Shown here: piece after piece, positions 53,863 to 63,863 of the stretch
Position numbering within the stretch: the stretch's first letter is position 1
Layout of the letters: every line of letters starts with the position of its first letter
Origin: Streptomyces sp. L2
GTDB lineage: Bacteria; Actinomycetota; Actinomycetes; Streptomycetales; Streptomycetaceae
Reading direction: 5' to 3'
DNA length: 64,000 bases
Assembly: GCF_004124325.1 (NCBI RefSeq)
Contig: NZ_QBDT01000001.1
Span: 3,348,001 to 3,412,000 of the forward strand
Made by a program: the position numbers and the translations under genes
The notes under the pieces: generated by a model
What the model was told of the DNA's origin: nothing
Databases searched by the model: none
What the model saw: the letters and a program-made list of their open reading frames with translations, nothing else

Positions 53863-55023
53863 ATGAGTGACACGGCAGCGAAGGACGGGACCCCCTCGGT
53901 GCGAGAGCGCCGGACAGCCGCCAACCGGGAGGCCCGGCTCGCCCTGTCGCGCGCCCCCGTCCGCGCCACCCTCCGCGATCGGCTGACGTGGCTGACGGAG
54001 GCGGCGGCCGAGGTCCACGACCTGGACGAGCCGGCGGACGTCTACGGCGACGGGGTGGTGTCCGCCCTGGAGGACCGGGTGGCCGCCCTGCTGGGCACGG
54101 AGGCCGCCGCGTTCTTCCCGACCGGCACCATGGCCCAGCAGGTCGCCCTGCGCTGCTGGGCGGGCCGCACGGGCGGCCGCACGGTCGCCCTGCACCCGCT
54201 CGCCCACCCCGAAGTGCACGAACGGCACGCGTTCAGCCAGGTCAGCGGCCTGCGGCCGGTCCACCTGAGCGCCGAGCCCCGGCTGCCCACGGCCGCGGAG
54301 ATACGGGACTTCGCCGAGCCGTTCGGCGCGCTGATGCTGGAACTTCCCTTGCGGGACGCCGGGTTCGTGCTGCCCACCTGGGAGGAGCTCACGGCGACCG
54401 TCGAGGCGGCGCGGGAGCGGGACGCGGTGGTGCACTTCGACGGCGCCCGGCTGTGGGAGACCACCGTGCACTTCGGCCGCCCGCTGGCGGAGATCGCGGG
54501 CCTCGCCGACAGCGTCTACGTGTCGTTCTACAAGTCGCTCGGCGGCTTCGGCGGCGCCGCGCTCGCGGGCCCGAGGACGCTGGTCGAGGAGGCGAAGTGC
54601 TGGCGGCACCGCTACGGCGGCATGGTCTTCCAGCAGTTCCCGACCGTCCTGTCGGCGCTCGTCGGGCTCGACCGGGAGCTGCCCCGGCTGCCGGAGTACG
54701 TCCGGCACGCGCGCGTGGTGGCCGCGGCGCTGCGCGAGGGCTTCGCGGCGGCCGGGGCGTCAGGGGCGCGCGTCCACCCCGCGGAGCCGCACACCCACCA
54801 GTTCCAGGTCTGGCTGCCGTACGACGCGGACGCGGTCGCCGAGGCCGCCGTCCGGCAGGCGGAGGAGACCTCCGTGCTGCTGTTCGCCGGCCCCTGGCAG
54901 GCGGGCGGGCCGCCCGGTCTCGCGTCGACGGAGGTCACAGTCGACGCGGCCGGCCTGGAGTGGACGGCGGGGGACGTACGCGCGGCCGTGGACGACTTCG
55001 TCTTCCGCCTGTCCAAGCCCTGA
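53863..55023 (+). CDS. Threonine aldolase-like PLP enzyme (beta-eliminating lyase family)
   Basis: The 386-residue fold type I PLP enzyme resembles low-specificity L-threonine aldolases, which split threonine into glycine and acetaldehyde. Visible features are [37 protein letters not shown], the DGARLWE aspartate region and the PLP lysine in [14 protein letters not shown]. The ATG at 53863 is taken; an ATG four codons upstream (53851) has a closer G-rich stretch and may be the real start. It is divergent from the pantothenate operon across 183 nt. Confidence 0.9.
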   Translation: MSDTAAKDGTPSVRERRTAANREARLALSRAPVRATLRDRLTWLTEAAAEVHDLDEPADVYGDGVVSALEDRVAALLGTEAAAFFPTGTMAQQVALRCWAGRTGGRTVALHPLAHPEVHERHAFSQVSGLRPVHLSAEPRLPTAAEIRDFAEPFGALMLELPLRDAGFVLPTWEELTATVEAARERDAVVHFDGARLWETTVHFGRPLAEIAGLADSVYVSFYKSLGGFGGAALAGPRTLVEEAKCWRHRYGGMVFQQFPTVLSALVGLDRELPRLPEYVRHARVVAAALREGFAAAGASGARVHPAEPHTHQFQVWLPYDADAVAEAAVRQAEETSVLLFAGPWQAGGPPGLASTEVTVDAAGLEWTAGDVRAAVDDFVFRLSKP

Positions 55024-55078
55024 CCGGGCTGCCCGGCCTGTCCGGCGGCGATTGACCGGTCTGTCCGGCGGCCGGCCG

Positions 55079-55750
55079 TCAGCCGTGGCCGCCCGCGCGG
55101 ACCAGCCCCGTCTCATACGCCAGGACGACCACCTGGACCCGGTCCCTGAGGCCGAGCTTGGTCAGGATGCGGCCCACGTGGGTCTTCACGGTCGCCTCGG
55201 AGAGGACCAGGCGGGCCGCGATCTCGCCGTTGGAGAGGCCCTGGGCGACCAGGATCATGACCTCGCGCTCGCGGTCGGTGAGCCGCTGGAGCTCCTTGTG
55301 CTGGGGCTCCTGGGCGGCCGACGGCAGCATCGGTGCGAAGCGGTCCAGCAGGCGCCGGGTGGTGGAGGGCGCCACGACCGCGTCGCCGCTGTGCACGGAG
55401 CGGATGGCGGCCAGCAGCTCGCCCGGCGGCACGTCCTTGAGCATGAAGCCGGAAGCGCCCGCCTTCAGCCCGGAGAACGCGTATTCGTCCAGGTCGAAGG
55501 TGGTGAGGATCAGCACCTTCGGCGCGTCGGGCTCCGAGCAGATCCGCCGGGTGGTCTCCACCCCGTCCAGCTTGGGCATGCGCACGTCCATCAGGACGAC
55601 GTCAACGGCGGTGGCGCGCAGCACCTGGAGGGCCTCGACGCCGTCGCCCGCCTCGGCGACGACCTCCATGTCCGGCTGGGCGGCGAGCACCATCCGGAAC
55701 CCGGTGCGCAGCAGCACCTGGTCGTCGACGAGCATCACGCGGATCGTCAT
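55079..55750 (-). CDS. NarL/LuxR family response regulator
   Basis: The 223-residue protein has a receiver domain with DD at 9-10, phosphoacceptor Asp55 in VVLMDVRMPKLDG and the Lys in FMLKDVPPGE, then a LuxR-type helix-turn-helix (LTDREREVMILVAQGLSNGEIAARLVLSEATVKTHVGRILTKLGLRDR). ATG at 55750 follows GGAAGAGG. It lies 53 nt after its partner kinase gene in the same operon. Target genes are not identifiable. Confidence 0.95.
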   Translation of the reverse strand: MTIRVMLVDDQVLLRTGFRMVLAAQPDMEVVAEAGDGVEALQVLRATAVDVVLMDVRMPKLDGVETTRRICSEPDAPKVLILTTFDLDEYAFSGLKAGASGFMLKDVPPGELLAAIRSVHSGDAVVAPSTTRRLLDRFAPMLPSAAQEPQHKELQRLTDREREVMILVAQGLSNGEIAARLVLSEATVKTHVGRILTKLGLRDRVQVVVLAYETGLVRAGGHG

Positions 55751-55803
55751 CAAGGCCTCTTCCGTGGGTTGGTGTGCCGGGGGGCGGGGGGCGTACGGCT
55801 GCG

Positions 55804-57009
55804 TCAGTGCGCCGGTTTGAGGGGCAGCAGCACGCTGATGCGGAATCCTCCGCCCTGACGGGGGCCCGCGTCGAGCGTGCCGCCGACCATGCCGACCCGC
55901 TCGCGCATGCCGATCAGGCCGTGCCCCTGCCCGTCGGCGCCGCCCTCCTCGTACAGCTCGTGCGGGGCGCCCTTGCCGTCGTCCTCGACGAGCAGGCCGA
56001 GCCCGTCGTCGAAGTAGACCAGCCGGACGCTCGCGCCCGCGTTCGGCCCGCCGTGCTTGCGGGTGTTGGTGAGCGCCTCCTGCACGATCCGGTACGCGGT
56101 CAGCTCCACGCCGCTGGGCAGCGGACGCGGGGTGCCCTCGATCTTGAAGTCGACGGGCAGCCCGGAGCTGCGGCACTGCTCGACCAGGTCGTCGATCTGG
56201 TCGACGTCGGGCTGCGGGACGTACTCGCCGACCTCCTGGTGTTCCCCGGTGCGCAGGACGCCCAGCAGGCGGCGCATCTCGGCGAGGGCCTGGCGGCCGG
56301 TGGAGGAGATCGTCTCCAGGGCCTTCTTCGCCTGGTCGGGCGCCGCGTCGAGGACGTAGGCGGCGCCGTCCGCCTGCACCACCATCACGGACACGTTGTG
56401 CGCGACGACGTCGTGCAGTTCGCGCGCGATGCGGGCGCGCTCGGCGGCGACGGCCACCTTGGACTGCGCCTCGCGCTCCTTCTCCAGGCGGGCGGCCCGC
56501 TCCTCCAGCTGCGCGAAGTAGGCGCGGCGGGTGCGCATGGAGTCGCCGAGCACCCAGGCGAGGGCGAACGGCACGGTCTGGAACACCGCGAGCGCGATCT
56601 GCCCGAGGCCGCTGGTGTGCTCGGTCGGCCAGCGCACCTGCGCCAGCGAGGCCGCGAACAGGCTGGTGGCGAGCGCCAGCCGGGAGGCCCAGCGGGCGCC
56701 GACCGCGGCGACCGTGTATGTGATCACCAGCATCGCGAAGTCGGCGACGACGGGTTCGACGTCCAGGGCCAGCTGGCCGAGTCCGGCCATGAGCGCCAGC
56801 AGCAGCATCGGCTCCGGGAAACGGCGGCGCAGGGCGACGACCACGCACAGGACCAGCGAGACGGTCCAGGCCGCGGCGTACGAGCCATGGTGGTGCGGGG
56901 TGCCGTCCAGGTTCACGATGCTCACCCCGGAGAGCCCGACCAGGACGACGGCCCAGAAGCCGTCGACCCACGTCGGGTGTCTGCGGAGGAAGTCATAGAG
57001 GCGCTGCAC
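55804..57009 (-). CDS. Sensor histidine kinase, NarL-type partner
   Basis: The 401 residues have four or five membrane helices in the first 155 residues, a coiled linker (YFAQLEERAARLEKEREAQSK), the HisKA_3 box RIARELHDVVAHNVSVMVV with His199, and an ATPase domain (VQEALTNTRKHGGPNA, VEDDGKGAP, GHGLIGMRERVGMVGGTL). TACTCT ends 7 nt before the GTG at 57009, giving a leaderless-type start. The signal is unknown. It leads the two-gene operon with the LuxR-type regulator. Confidence 0.95.
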   Translation of the reverse strand: MQRLYDFLRRHPTWVDGFWAVVLVGLSGVSIVNLDGTPHHHGSYAAAWTVSLVLCVVVALRRRFPEPMLLLALMAGLGQLALDVEPVVADFAMLVITYTVAAVGARWASRLALATSLFAASLAQVRWPTEHTSGLGQIALAVFQTVPFALAWVLGDSMRTRRAYFAQLEERAARLEKEREAQSKVAVAAERARIARELHDVVAHNVSVMVVQADGAAYVLDAAPDQAKKALETISSTGRQALAEMRRLLGVLRTGEHQEVGEYVPQPDVDQIDDLVEQCRSSGLPVDFKIEGTPRPLPSGVELTAYRIVQEALTNTRKHGGPNAGASVRLVYFDDGLGLLVEDDGKGAPHELYEEGGADGQGHGLIGMRERVGMVGGTLDAGPRQGGGFRISVLLPLKPAH

Positions 57010-57127
57010 GTAACCCAGAGTAGGGAAACGGGATAGGTGCAGGGGTCAACCGGAGGGCCGATCCGGGTCCGGCGCGCGTACTCCCCAAGGTGGAGGAGGT
57101 GATCATCTGTGCGCCTAGTCTGGTGCG

Positions 57128-58213
57128 GTGACGGATGAGACGGCGCGGGAAGCGGAACGCGCGCCCGCGCGTGGGCGCGCGCGGCCGGGCGGGGACGAGG
57201 GCCGCGGGCGGCGCGGGTGGCTCGCGGCGACCGGGGCGGCGCTGTACGGCCCCGGTGGCTTCTACCGGCGGCCCGAGGGACCGGCCGGTCACTTCCGTAC
57301 ATCCGTGCACGCGTCCGCGCTGTTCGCGTCCGCCGTGGCCGGGCTGCTGTGCCGGGTCGACGAGGCGCTGGGCCGGCCCCGGGAGCTGGACTTCGTCGAC
57401 ATGGGGGCCGGCCGCGGCGAACTGGTCACCGGTGTGCTCGCCGCCCTCCCGGCCGAGGTGGCCGCCCGCGCGCGCGGGTACGCCGTCGAGCTCGCCGACC
57501 GCCCGGCCGGCCTGGACGAGCGGATCACCTGGCTGCACGAGCCCCCGGCCGGCGTCACGGGGCTGCTGTTCGCGAACGAGTGGCTCGACAACGTGCCCGT
57601 GGACGTCGCCGAGGTGGACGCGGCCGGCGTCCCCCGGCTGGTGCTCGTCGCGCCGGACGGCTCCGAGACCCTCGGGGAGCCGGTGACCGGCGCCGGGGCG
57701 GAATGGCTGGCCCGCTGGTGGCCGCTGCCGGCCGAGGAGGGGCTGCGCGCGGAGATCGGCCTCCCCCGGGACCTCGCCTGGGCGGACGCCGTACGACGGG
57801 TGTCCCGCGGCCTCGCGGTCGCCGTGGACTACGCCCACACCGCCACCGCGCGCCCCCCGTACGGCACCCTCACCGGATTCCGCCAGGGCCGGGAGACCAC
57901 TCCTGTTCCGGACGGCACCTGCGACATCACGGCCCACGTCGCCCTGGACGCGTGCGCGGCCGCCTGCGGGGACGCTCGCGGCGGCGCGGCGCGGCTCCTC
58001 ACCCAGCGCGAGGCGCTGCGCCTGCTGGGAGTCTCCGGCGGGCGGCCCCCGCTCGCGCTGGCCTCCACGGACCCCGCGGCCTACGTGCGGGCGCTCGCGC
58101 GCGCGGGCGAGGCCGCGGAACTCACCGCGCCGGGCGGTCTCGGGGACTTCGCCTGGCTCGTGCGGTCGGTTGGAATTCCGAACCCACTCGGAGAGGAGCC
58201 GGGCGGCCCCTGA
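57128..58213 (+). CDS. SAM-dependent methyltransferase, MidA/NDUFAF7-like
   Basis: The 361 residues have the MidA-family pattern: [19 protein letters not shown] near residue 58, motif [22 protein letters not shown], the [16 protein letters not shown] segment and AVDYAH. In mitochondria NDUFAF7 methylates an arginine on NDUFS2, the counterpart of bacterial NuoD. The facing gene here is a nuoD, so modification of that subunit is an attractive role, though unproven. TAGTCT ends 6 nt before the GTG at 57128, so it is probably leaderless. Only 43 nt separate the two converging genes. Confidence 0.88.
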   Translation: MTDETAREAERAPARGRARPGGDEGRGRRGWLAATGAALYGPGGFYRRPEGPAGHFRTSVHASALFASAVAGLLCRVDEALGRPRELDFVDMGAGRGELVTGVLAALPAEVAARARGYAVELADRPAGLDERITWLHEPPAGVTGLLFANEWLDNVPVDVAEVDAAGVPRLVLVAPDGSETLGEPVTGAGAEWLARWWPLPAEEGLRAEIGLPRDLAWADAVRRVSRGLAVAVDYAHTATARPPYGTLTGFRQGRETTPVPDGTCDITAHVALDACAAACGDARGGAARLLTQREALRLLGVSGGRPPLALASTDPAAYVRALARAGEAAELTAPGGLGDFAWLVRSVGIPNPLGEEPGGP

Positions 58214-58256
58214 GGCACGCCGGAGGGGGCACGGGGGCGGCTGCCTGGTGGGGGGC

Positions 58257-59408
58257 CTACTTGTCGATGTCCCCCACGACGAAAAACATCGACCCGAGGA
58301 TCGCCACCATGTCCGCCACCAGCGTCCCCGGCAGCAGTTCGGTCAGTGCCTGGATGTTGTTGTACGACGCCGAGCGCAGCTTCAGCCGGTACGGCGTCTT
58401 CTCGCCCTTGCTGACCAGGTAGTAGCCGTTGATGCCGAGCGGGTTCTCGGTCCACGCGTACGTGTGCCCCTCGGGTGCCTTCAGCACCTTCGGCAGCCGC
58501 TGGTTGATCGGTCCGGGCGGCAGTTGCGCCACCCGGTCCAGGCAGGCGTCGGCCAGGTCCAGCGCGTTGTGCGTCTGGGCGAGCAGGCACTCGAAGCGGG
58601 CCAGGCAGTCGCCCTCGTCCCGGGTGACCACGTCCAGGGTGTCCTGGAGCTCGCCGTAGGCGAGGTACGGCTCGTCACGGCGCAGGTCGAAGTCGACGCC
58701 CGAGGCACGCGCGATGGGCCCGCTGACCCCGTAGGCGTGCACGGCCTCCGGGGCGAGGACGCCGACGCCCCGCGTGCGTCCCCGGAAGATCTCGTTGCCG
58801 AGCACCAGGTCGTCGTAGACGTCCATCCGGGAGCGCACGGCGGCGACGGCGGCACGCGCGCGTGCGGTCCAGCCGGCCGGCAGGTCCTCCTTGAGGCCGC
58901 CGACGCGGTTGAACATGTAGTGCATACGGCCGCCGGAGACCTCCTCCATCACGTTCTGGAGGACCTCGCGCTCCCGGAACGCGTAGAACACCGGCGTGAT
59001 CCCGCCCAGCTCCAGGGGGTAGGAGCCGAGGAACATCAGGTGGTTGAGCACCCGGTTCAGCTCGGCGAGCAGCGTGCGCGTCCACACCGCCCGCTCGGGG
59101 ACCTCCATGCCGAGCATCCGCTCCACGGCGAGGACCACACCCAGCTCGTTGGAGAACGCCGACAGCCAGTCGTGACGGTTGGCCAGCATGATGATCTGCC
59201 GGTAGTCCCGCGCCTCGAACAGCTTCTCCGCACCCCGGTGCATGTAGCCGATCACCGGTTCCGCGCGCTGGATGCGCTCCCCGTCCAGCACGAGCTTCAG
59301 CCGCAGCACACCGTGCGTGGACGGGTGCTGGGGGCCGATGTTGAGCACCATGTCGGTGCTCTCCGCGGCACCGCCGATCCCGACCATGGTCTCCGTCGTA
59401 GGAGTCAT
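58257..59408 (-). CDS. nuoD: Stand-alone NADH-quinone oxidoreductase subunit D
   Basis: NuoD forms part of the quinone pocket of respiratory complex I. The 383 residues begin with the hallmark [15 protein letters not shown] and contain [34 protein letters not shown], the quinone-site His and Tyr region, and end VGDIDK. No other nuo gene is nearby, so it is a second copy outside the main nuo operon, somewhat shorter than the usual 400-440 residues. ATG at 59408 follows GGGGAGACTGGG. It faces a MidA-like methyltransferase gene. Whether it enters complex I or has another role is unknown. Confidence 0.93.
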   Translation of the reverse strand: MTPTTETMVGIGGAAESTDMVLNIGPQHPSTHGVLRLKLVLDGERIQRAEPVIGYMHRGAEKLFEARDYRQIIMLANRHDWLSAFSNELGVVLAVERMLGMEVPERAVWTRTLLAELNRVLNHLMFLGSYPLELGGITPVFYAFREREVLQNVMEEVSGGRMHYMFNRVGGLKEDLPAGWTARARAAVAAVRSRMDVYDDLVLGNEIFRGRTRGVGVLAPEAVHAYGVSGPIARASGVDFDLRRDEPYLAYGELQDTLDVVTRDEGDCLARFECLLAQTHNALDLADACLDRVAQLPPGPINQRLPKVLKAPEGHTYAWTENPLGINGYYLVSKGEKTPYRLKLRSASYNNIQALTELLPGTLVADMVAILGSMFFVVGDIDK

Positions 59409-59439
59409 GGACCCAGTCTCCCCTACGTACGCTGGGCCC

Positions 59440-59943
59440 ATGGAGACGGGGATCCCGGAAGGCACCGGGTCGCTGGAGGAGCAGCCGGTGTGGCGGGGGC
59501 TGCCGCCGGGCCTGCTGCGGATGCGCAGGCTGCTGCTGGCGGTGTGGACGGCCGTGGCCGCACTGGCCGCGGGGCTGCTGCCCGGCCTGCTCGCCGGGCC
59601 GCCCTGGGCGGTCTGGGCGCTGCTGCCCGTGGCCGTCGCCGGCTGGGGCTGGGTGCTGCTGGGACGCAACTGGCGGTCCTGGCGGTACGCCGAGCGCGCC
59701 GACGACCTGCTGATCAGCCGGGGTGTGCTGTGGCGGGAGGAGACGGTGGTGCCGTACGGGCGGATGCAGCTGGTAGAGGTCACCTCCGGTCCGGTCGAGC
59801 GGTACTTCGGGCTGGCCGGTGTCCAGCTGCACACCGCGGCCGCCGCGACCGACGCGAAGATCCCCGGTCTGGAACCGGCCGAGGCGGAGCGGCTGCGGGA
59901 CCGGCTCACCGAGCTGGGCGAGGCCCGGTCGGCGGGCCTGTGA
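59440..59943 (+). CDS. Membrane protein with bacterial PH domain (YdbS-like)
   Basis: The 167 residues contain two membrane helices ([23 protein letters not shown] and [19 protein letters not shown]) and one bPH_2 domain with [47 protein letters not shown]. It resembles the small partner of YdbS/YdbT pairs. TACGCT ends 6 nt before the ATG at 59440, another leaderless-type start. The stop overlaps the start of the next gene by 4 nt (GTGA). The function is not known, perhaps membrane stress tolerance. Confidence 0.9.
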   Translation: METGIPEGTGSLEEQPVWRGLPPGLLRMRRLLLAVWTAVAALAAGLLPGLLAGPPWAVWALLPVAVAGWGWVLLGRNWRSWRYAERADDLLISRGVLWREETVVPYGRMQLVEVTSGPVERYFGLAGVQLHTAAAATDAKIPGLEPAEAERLRDRLTELGEARSAGL

Positions 59944-61280
59944 CGGCGCCGGGCCCCGGCGGCGACACGGCCGACGACACCGCGGACCAGGAGGCGGTGG
60001 CCGAGCGGCGGCTGCACCCGGTCACGCCGTTCCGGCGGGCGTGGGCGCCGGTCGCCGTCCTCGTCGGATGGGCGGCGCACGACCCGAACGGGGCGCAGGC
60101 GCAGCTGACCCGGCTGACCACCACCATGCTGCTGACCGGGCTGGCCGTCCTGGTCCCGACCGCCGCCCTCTACGGCTTCCTGTCCTGGTGGTTCACGCAC
60201 TTCTCGGTCACCGGCACCGAACTGCGCATACGGACCGGGCTGCTGTTCCGGCGCACGGCGCACATCCGGCTGGAGCGGATCCAGGCCGTCGACGTCACGC
60301 GTCCCCTCCTCGCGCGCGTGGCGGGCGTCGCCAAGCTGCGGATAGACGTCGTGGGAGCCGACAAGAAGGACGAACTCGCCTTCCTCGGCGAGCGGGAGGC
60401 GCGCGCCCTGCGGGCGGAGCTGCTGGCCCGCGCGGCGGGCTTCGCGCCCGACGCGGCGCGGGAGGTCGGCGAGGCGCCGGCCCGTGAACTGCTGCGCGTG
60501 CCCCCGCGCGCGCTGGCGCTGTCCGTGCTGCTGACCGGGGCGCCGTGGGCCACGCTGCTGGCCGCGCTCGTCGTGCCGTCGCTGCTGTGGCTCGCCACCC
60601 ACAACCTGTGGACGGTCCTCGCCACCGGCCTGCCGCTGCTCAGCGCGGCGGGCGCGACCAGCGCGGGACGGTTCGTCGCCGAGTACGACTGGACGGTGGG
60701 CGACTCCCCGGACGGGCTGCGCATCGACCACGGGCTGCTGGACCGTACGCACGAGACGGTGCCGCCGGGGCGCGTGCAGACCGTGCGCGTCGTGGAGCCG
60801 CTGCTGTGGCGGCGGCTCGGCTGGGTGCGGGTGCAGCTCGACGTGGCCGGGTCCGCGAACTCCGTGCTGGTGCCGGTCGCCCCGCGCGCGGTCGCCGAGT
60901 CGGTCGTCGCGCGCGTACTGCCCGGGGTGACCGTACCGGCGTCGCTGTCGCGGCCGCCGCGGCGGGCGGCGGGCTGCCTGCCGGTGTGGTGGCGCGGCCA
61001 CGGGCTCGCGGTCACCGACACCGTGTTCGCCGCGCGGCACGGACTGCTGCGCCGCCGCCTCTCCCTGGTCCCGCACGCCAAGGTGCAGAGCGTACGGCTC
61101 ACCCAGGGGCCCTGGAAGCGGCTGTGGCGACTTGCCGACGTTCACGTGGACACGGGGGCCGGCAGGACCGTGACAGCCCGTCTGCGTCCCGCCGGCCGGG
61201 CCGCCGCGCTCCTCCTGTCCCAGGCGGATCGCTCCCGCACGGGCCGTAGGACGAGCCGCCCGGACCGCTGGATGACGTGA
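59940..61280 (+). CDS. Membrane protein with tandem PH domains (YdbT-like)
   Basis: The 446-residue partner of the preceding protein has about four membrane helices and at least two bPH_2 repeats ([46 protein letters not shown] and [44 protein letters not shown]), plus a third, [28 protein letters not shown]. It is translationally coupled to the smaller PH protein. Such pairs in Bacillus protect against other Bacillus toxins; the role here is unknown. Confidence 0.9.
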   Translation: MTAPGPGGDTADDTADQEAVAERRLHPVTPFRRAWAPVAVLVGWAAHDPNGAQAQLTRLTTTMLLTGLAVLVPTAALYGFLSWWFTHFSVTGTELRIRTGLLFRRTAHIRLERIQAVDVTRPLLARVAGVAKLRIDVVGADKKDELAFLGEREARALRAELLARAAGFAPDAAREVGEAPARELLRVPPRALALSVLLTGAPWATLLAALVVPSLLWLATHNLWTVLATGLPLLSAAGATSAGRFVAEYDWTVGDSPDGLRIDHGLLDRTHETVPPGRVQTVRVVEPLLWRRLGWVRVQLDVAGSANSVLVPVAPRAVAESVVARVLPGVTVPASLSRPPRRAAGCLPVWWRGHGLAVTDTVFAARHGLLRRRLSLVPHAKVQSVRLTQGPWKRLWRLADVHVDTGAGRTVTARLRPAGRAAALLLSQADRSRTGRRTSRPDRWMT

Positions 61281-61322
61281 CGGCCGCCGGCCGCGGTGGC
61301 TGAGCGGCCTTGTCTTCTGCGG

Positions 61323-61364
61323 GCGCGTGGTGCCTTTTCGCGCAGTTCCCCACGCCCCTGGGAA
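61323..61364. repeat. Recurring intergenic repeat copy
   Basis: It has the modules GCGTGGTGCCTTTTCGCGCAG and TTCCCCACGCCCCTGGGA in short form. It lies between the converging PH-domain and coiled-coil genes and may contribute to termination. Confidence 0.55.
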
Positions 61365-61394
61365 AGTGGCTGGCTGGGCGGCGTCGTTGTCGGG

Positions 61395-62672
61395 TCAGGA
61401 GGCTGCGGAGCGTAGGTCCTTGATGTTGATTTGTTCTGTTTCGTCGTGTGCCGTCAGGTCGATGACCTGGCCGATGCCGGGGGCGTCCGTGTCGGCGGGC
61501 TTGAACTGCGCCTCGGTCTCCGCCTTGTGCAGCGCGAGGGCCTCTTCACCGACGACGTCCGCCAGGTCCTCGTTCTGCACGGAGTCCAGCGCGGCGGACG
61601 CGGTCTCCTTCTGGGTGCCGAAGAAGTCGAACCCGCCCTGGACGGCCGGGCGCCGAGCCGGTGCGGCCGGTACGACGGCGACGGCGGTCGGCACCGTGTA
61701 GTGCCCGGCGGGCTGCCGGCCCGCTGGTGCGGGCGACTGCGCCGGAACCGTCGGGACGGCGGCCGCGCGCGCGTGCCCGTCGGCCCGCTCGGACGACGCC
61801 TCCGCCTCGCTCTCGCGCCCGGGCTGACGCTCGGCGCCGGCCGGGTCCGTCTCCGTCCCCGTCTCCGTCCCCGTCTCCGGCGCGGAATCCGTCACGGCGT
61901 CCACGGTGTCCGGGGCATCGCCGGCTTCCACGGCCTCACCCCGGGCGGCGGGGCCGGCCTCGTCCGGCTCGGCCTCCGCCTCCGGTTCGTCCTCCGCCTT
62001 CGCCTCGGACTTCGGTTCCGGCTCCGGCTCGGGGTCCGGCGCGGGCTCCCGCTCGAAGCGGGCCAGCGCCAGCAGTGCCCGCCGGAACAGCTCCGCCCCC
62101 TCGGGGGAAAACACCCCCGGCGCCGACGGCGCCCCCTCGGCACCCTGTTCCGGTGCCTCGGTCGCCTCCGGTTCCGCGCTGCGGGCCGGCGGCAGCGCGA
62201 GCGCGCCCGACGGCTCGCCCGCCTCGATCTCCAGCAGCCGGCGTCCCTCCAGGGCGCTGGCGCGCTCGGTCTCCGCCGTGGCGTACCGGCGCAGCAGGGA
62301 CGCGTGCTCGTTGCGCAGCCCGGCCAGTTCGGCCCGCTTCGCGCGCAGCCGCTGCTCCAGCTTCACGCGCAGCTCGCGCGACTCCTCCAGGTCGGTCTCC
62401 AGTTCGGCGACCCGTTCCTCGAAGCGCCACTCGTCGCTGGCACGCGCGCGCGTGAGGTCCGCGACCTGCTTGCCCGCGTGGGTGTCCCAGCGGCGCATGA
62501 CGACCGCGCCGAGGACGGTCGTCGCCGCGGCGGCGGCGGCCAGCGCACGCAGCGCCGTGGCCTGCGAGAAGACCCACGGGCCCAGCGCGCAGACGACGGC
62601 GACACCGGCGATCGCCGAGGGAGGCAACAGCCGGTGAAGAGGCGGGGAATGGCGGTGGCGTCCACGTGGCAT
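61395..62672 (-). CDS. Membrane-anchored coiled-coil protein with acidic repeats, unknown function
   Basis: The 425 residues have two N-terminal membrane helices (residues 19-36 and 42-58), a coiled coil (about 72-145, FEERVAELETDLEESRELRVKLEQRLRAKRAELAGLRNEH) and a long acidic region with repeats such as EPEPEPE and ETGTETGTE. The C terminus (GFDFFGTQKETASAALDSVQ and the last 60 residues) looks conserved. TAAGTT ends 7 nt before the ATG at 62672, a leaderless-type start. No enzymatic motif is seen; it may be a scaffold or cell-wall-linked structural protein. Confidence 0.82.
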   Translation of the reverse strand: MPRGRHRHSPPLHRLLPPSAIAGVAVVCALGPWVFSQATALRALAAAAAATTVLGAVVMRRWDTHAGKQVADLTRARASDEWRFEERVAELETDLEESRELRVKLEQRLRAKRAELAGLRNEHASLLRRYATAETERASALEGRRLLEIEAGEPSGALALPPARSAEPEATEAPEQGAEGAPSAPGVFSPEGAELFRRALLALARFEREPAPDPEPEPEPKSEAKAEDEPEAEAEPDEAGPAARGEAVEAGDAPDTVDAVTDSAPETGTETGTETDPAGAERQPGRESEAEASSERADGHARAAAVPTVPAQSPAPAGRQPAGHYTVPTAVAVVPAAPARRPAVQGGFDFFGTQKETASAALDSVQNEDLADVVGEEALALHKAETEAQFKPADTDAPGIGQVIDLTAHDETEQINIKDLRSAAS

Positions 62673-62735
62673 GGCCAGAAACTTACCGCGCGTAGGCGTT
62701 TCGCGGACCCCCGCCCCGCAAAAACTCCCCGCGGC

Positions 62736-63863
62736 TCAGCGGTCGCTCAGCCGCCCGCTGATCCACTGCAGCGTCGCCGGGAGCTCGCGCCGCCAGGTGT
62801 TGAAGTTGTGGCCGCCGCTGTCGAGGATGATCGACGAGATCCGGGTCAGGTGCGTGTCCTGCACGGCCTTGATGAACTTCAGCGTGTCCTTGTAGTTGTG
62901 CTCGCCGACCTTGCTGCTGGTGACGAGCAGTGAGGTGTCCGGCGCGGGCTCGTGCTTGAGGAGCCACCACAGGCTGGCGCGGTTCTTCAGCAGCGCGTTC
63001 CCCTGGAACAGGTCACCCGTGGTCGGGTCGATCGGCGCGTGGTAGTACGGCGACAGGCCAGCCCCGGCGACGTACACCTTGGGGTGGTGCATGGCGAACT
63101 TCAGCGCGCAGTAGCCGCCCGTGGAGTCACCGATGATGCCCCAGCTCCCCGACTGCTTGCCGACCCGGTAGTGGGACTGCACCGCAGTTGGCAGGTCCTT
63201 GGCAAAAAACGTTTCCGTTTGCGGGCCGCCCGGGATGTCCACGCACTCGGTGTCCCTCGGCGGCGCGACGGTCGGCCGCAGCATCACCAGGATCATCGGC
63301 TGCATGCGCCCGTGCTTCGCCTCCTCCTGCGCCACGCGCGGGTACTGCAGCTTGGTCACCAGCGCCTTGGCCGTACCGGGGTAGCCCGTGAGGACGACCG
63401 CCGCGGGGAACGTGCGCTTGCGGTACTGCGGCTGGAAGTACTCCGGGGGGAGGTAGACGTACGCCTGCGAGTTGATGTGGCTCGTGGGGCCGGCGATCTC
63501 GACCTTCTGTATCTGGCCGACCGCCTGCGGCAGCGAGCCCTTCACTCCCGTCACCCGGGACGTGGAGTACACCTGGAGGGGGCCGCCGGTACCGCCGTTC
63601 GCCAGATGGTCGACCACGATGCCCTGGTCGGTCTCCTGACCGAACAGGTCGGCCCAGCTGGCGTAGAACCCGAAGCTCTGGTTGGCGAAGATGCCGAGCG
63701 AGGCGATCAACGCGAACTGCGTGGCCAGCAGCAGCCCGACGCGTCCGCTGACGTTCCGCCAGTTGCGGCGGGCCAGCCGTGGCCACAGCCACACCGTGGC
63801 GACGAACAGCAGCGCCGCGAACAAGATCGCCAGCACCAGCACTTTTTTGCTCGTGAGACCCAT
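62736..63863 (-). CDS. Membrane-anchored esterase / antigen 85-type alpha/beta hydrolase
   Basis: The 375-residue protein has two N-terminal membrane helices (VLVLAILFAALLFVATVWLWP and VGLLLATQFALIASLGIFA) and an extracytoplasmic alpha/beta hydrolase domain related to Esterase D and mycobacterial antigen 85. The nucleophile Ser is in GIIGDSTGGYCALKFA, with the later conserved Asp and His in DSGGHNFNTWRRELP. It may act on cell-envelope esters. ATG at 63863 follows AGGAACC, a suitable ribosome site. The upstream 137 nt up to the window end hold its promoter. Confidence 0.9.
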   Translation of the reverse strand: MGLTSKKVLVLAILFAALLFVATVWLWPRLARRNWRNVSGRVGLLLATQFALIASLGIFANQSFGFYASWADLFGQETDQGIVVDHLANGGTGGPLQVYSTSRVTGVKGSLPQAVGQIQKVEIAGPTSHINSQAYVYLPPEYFQPQYRKRTFPAAVVLTGYPGTAKALVTKLQYPRVAQEEAKHGRMQPMILVMLRPTVAPPRDTECVDIPGGPQTETFFAKDLPTAVQSHYRVGKQSGSWGIIGDSTGGYCALKFAMHHPKVYVAGAGLSPYYHAPIDPTTGDLFQGNALLKNRASLWWLLKHEPAPDTSLLVTSSKVGEHNYKDTLKFIKAVQDTHLTRISSIILDSGGHNFNTWRRELPATLQWISGRLSDR

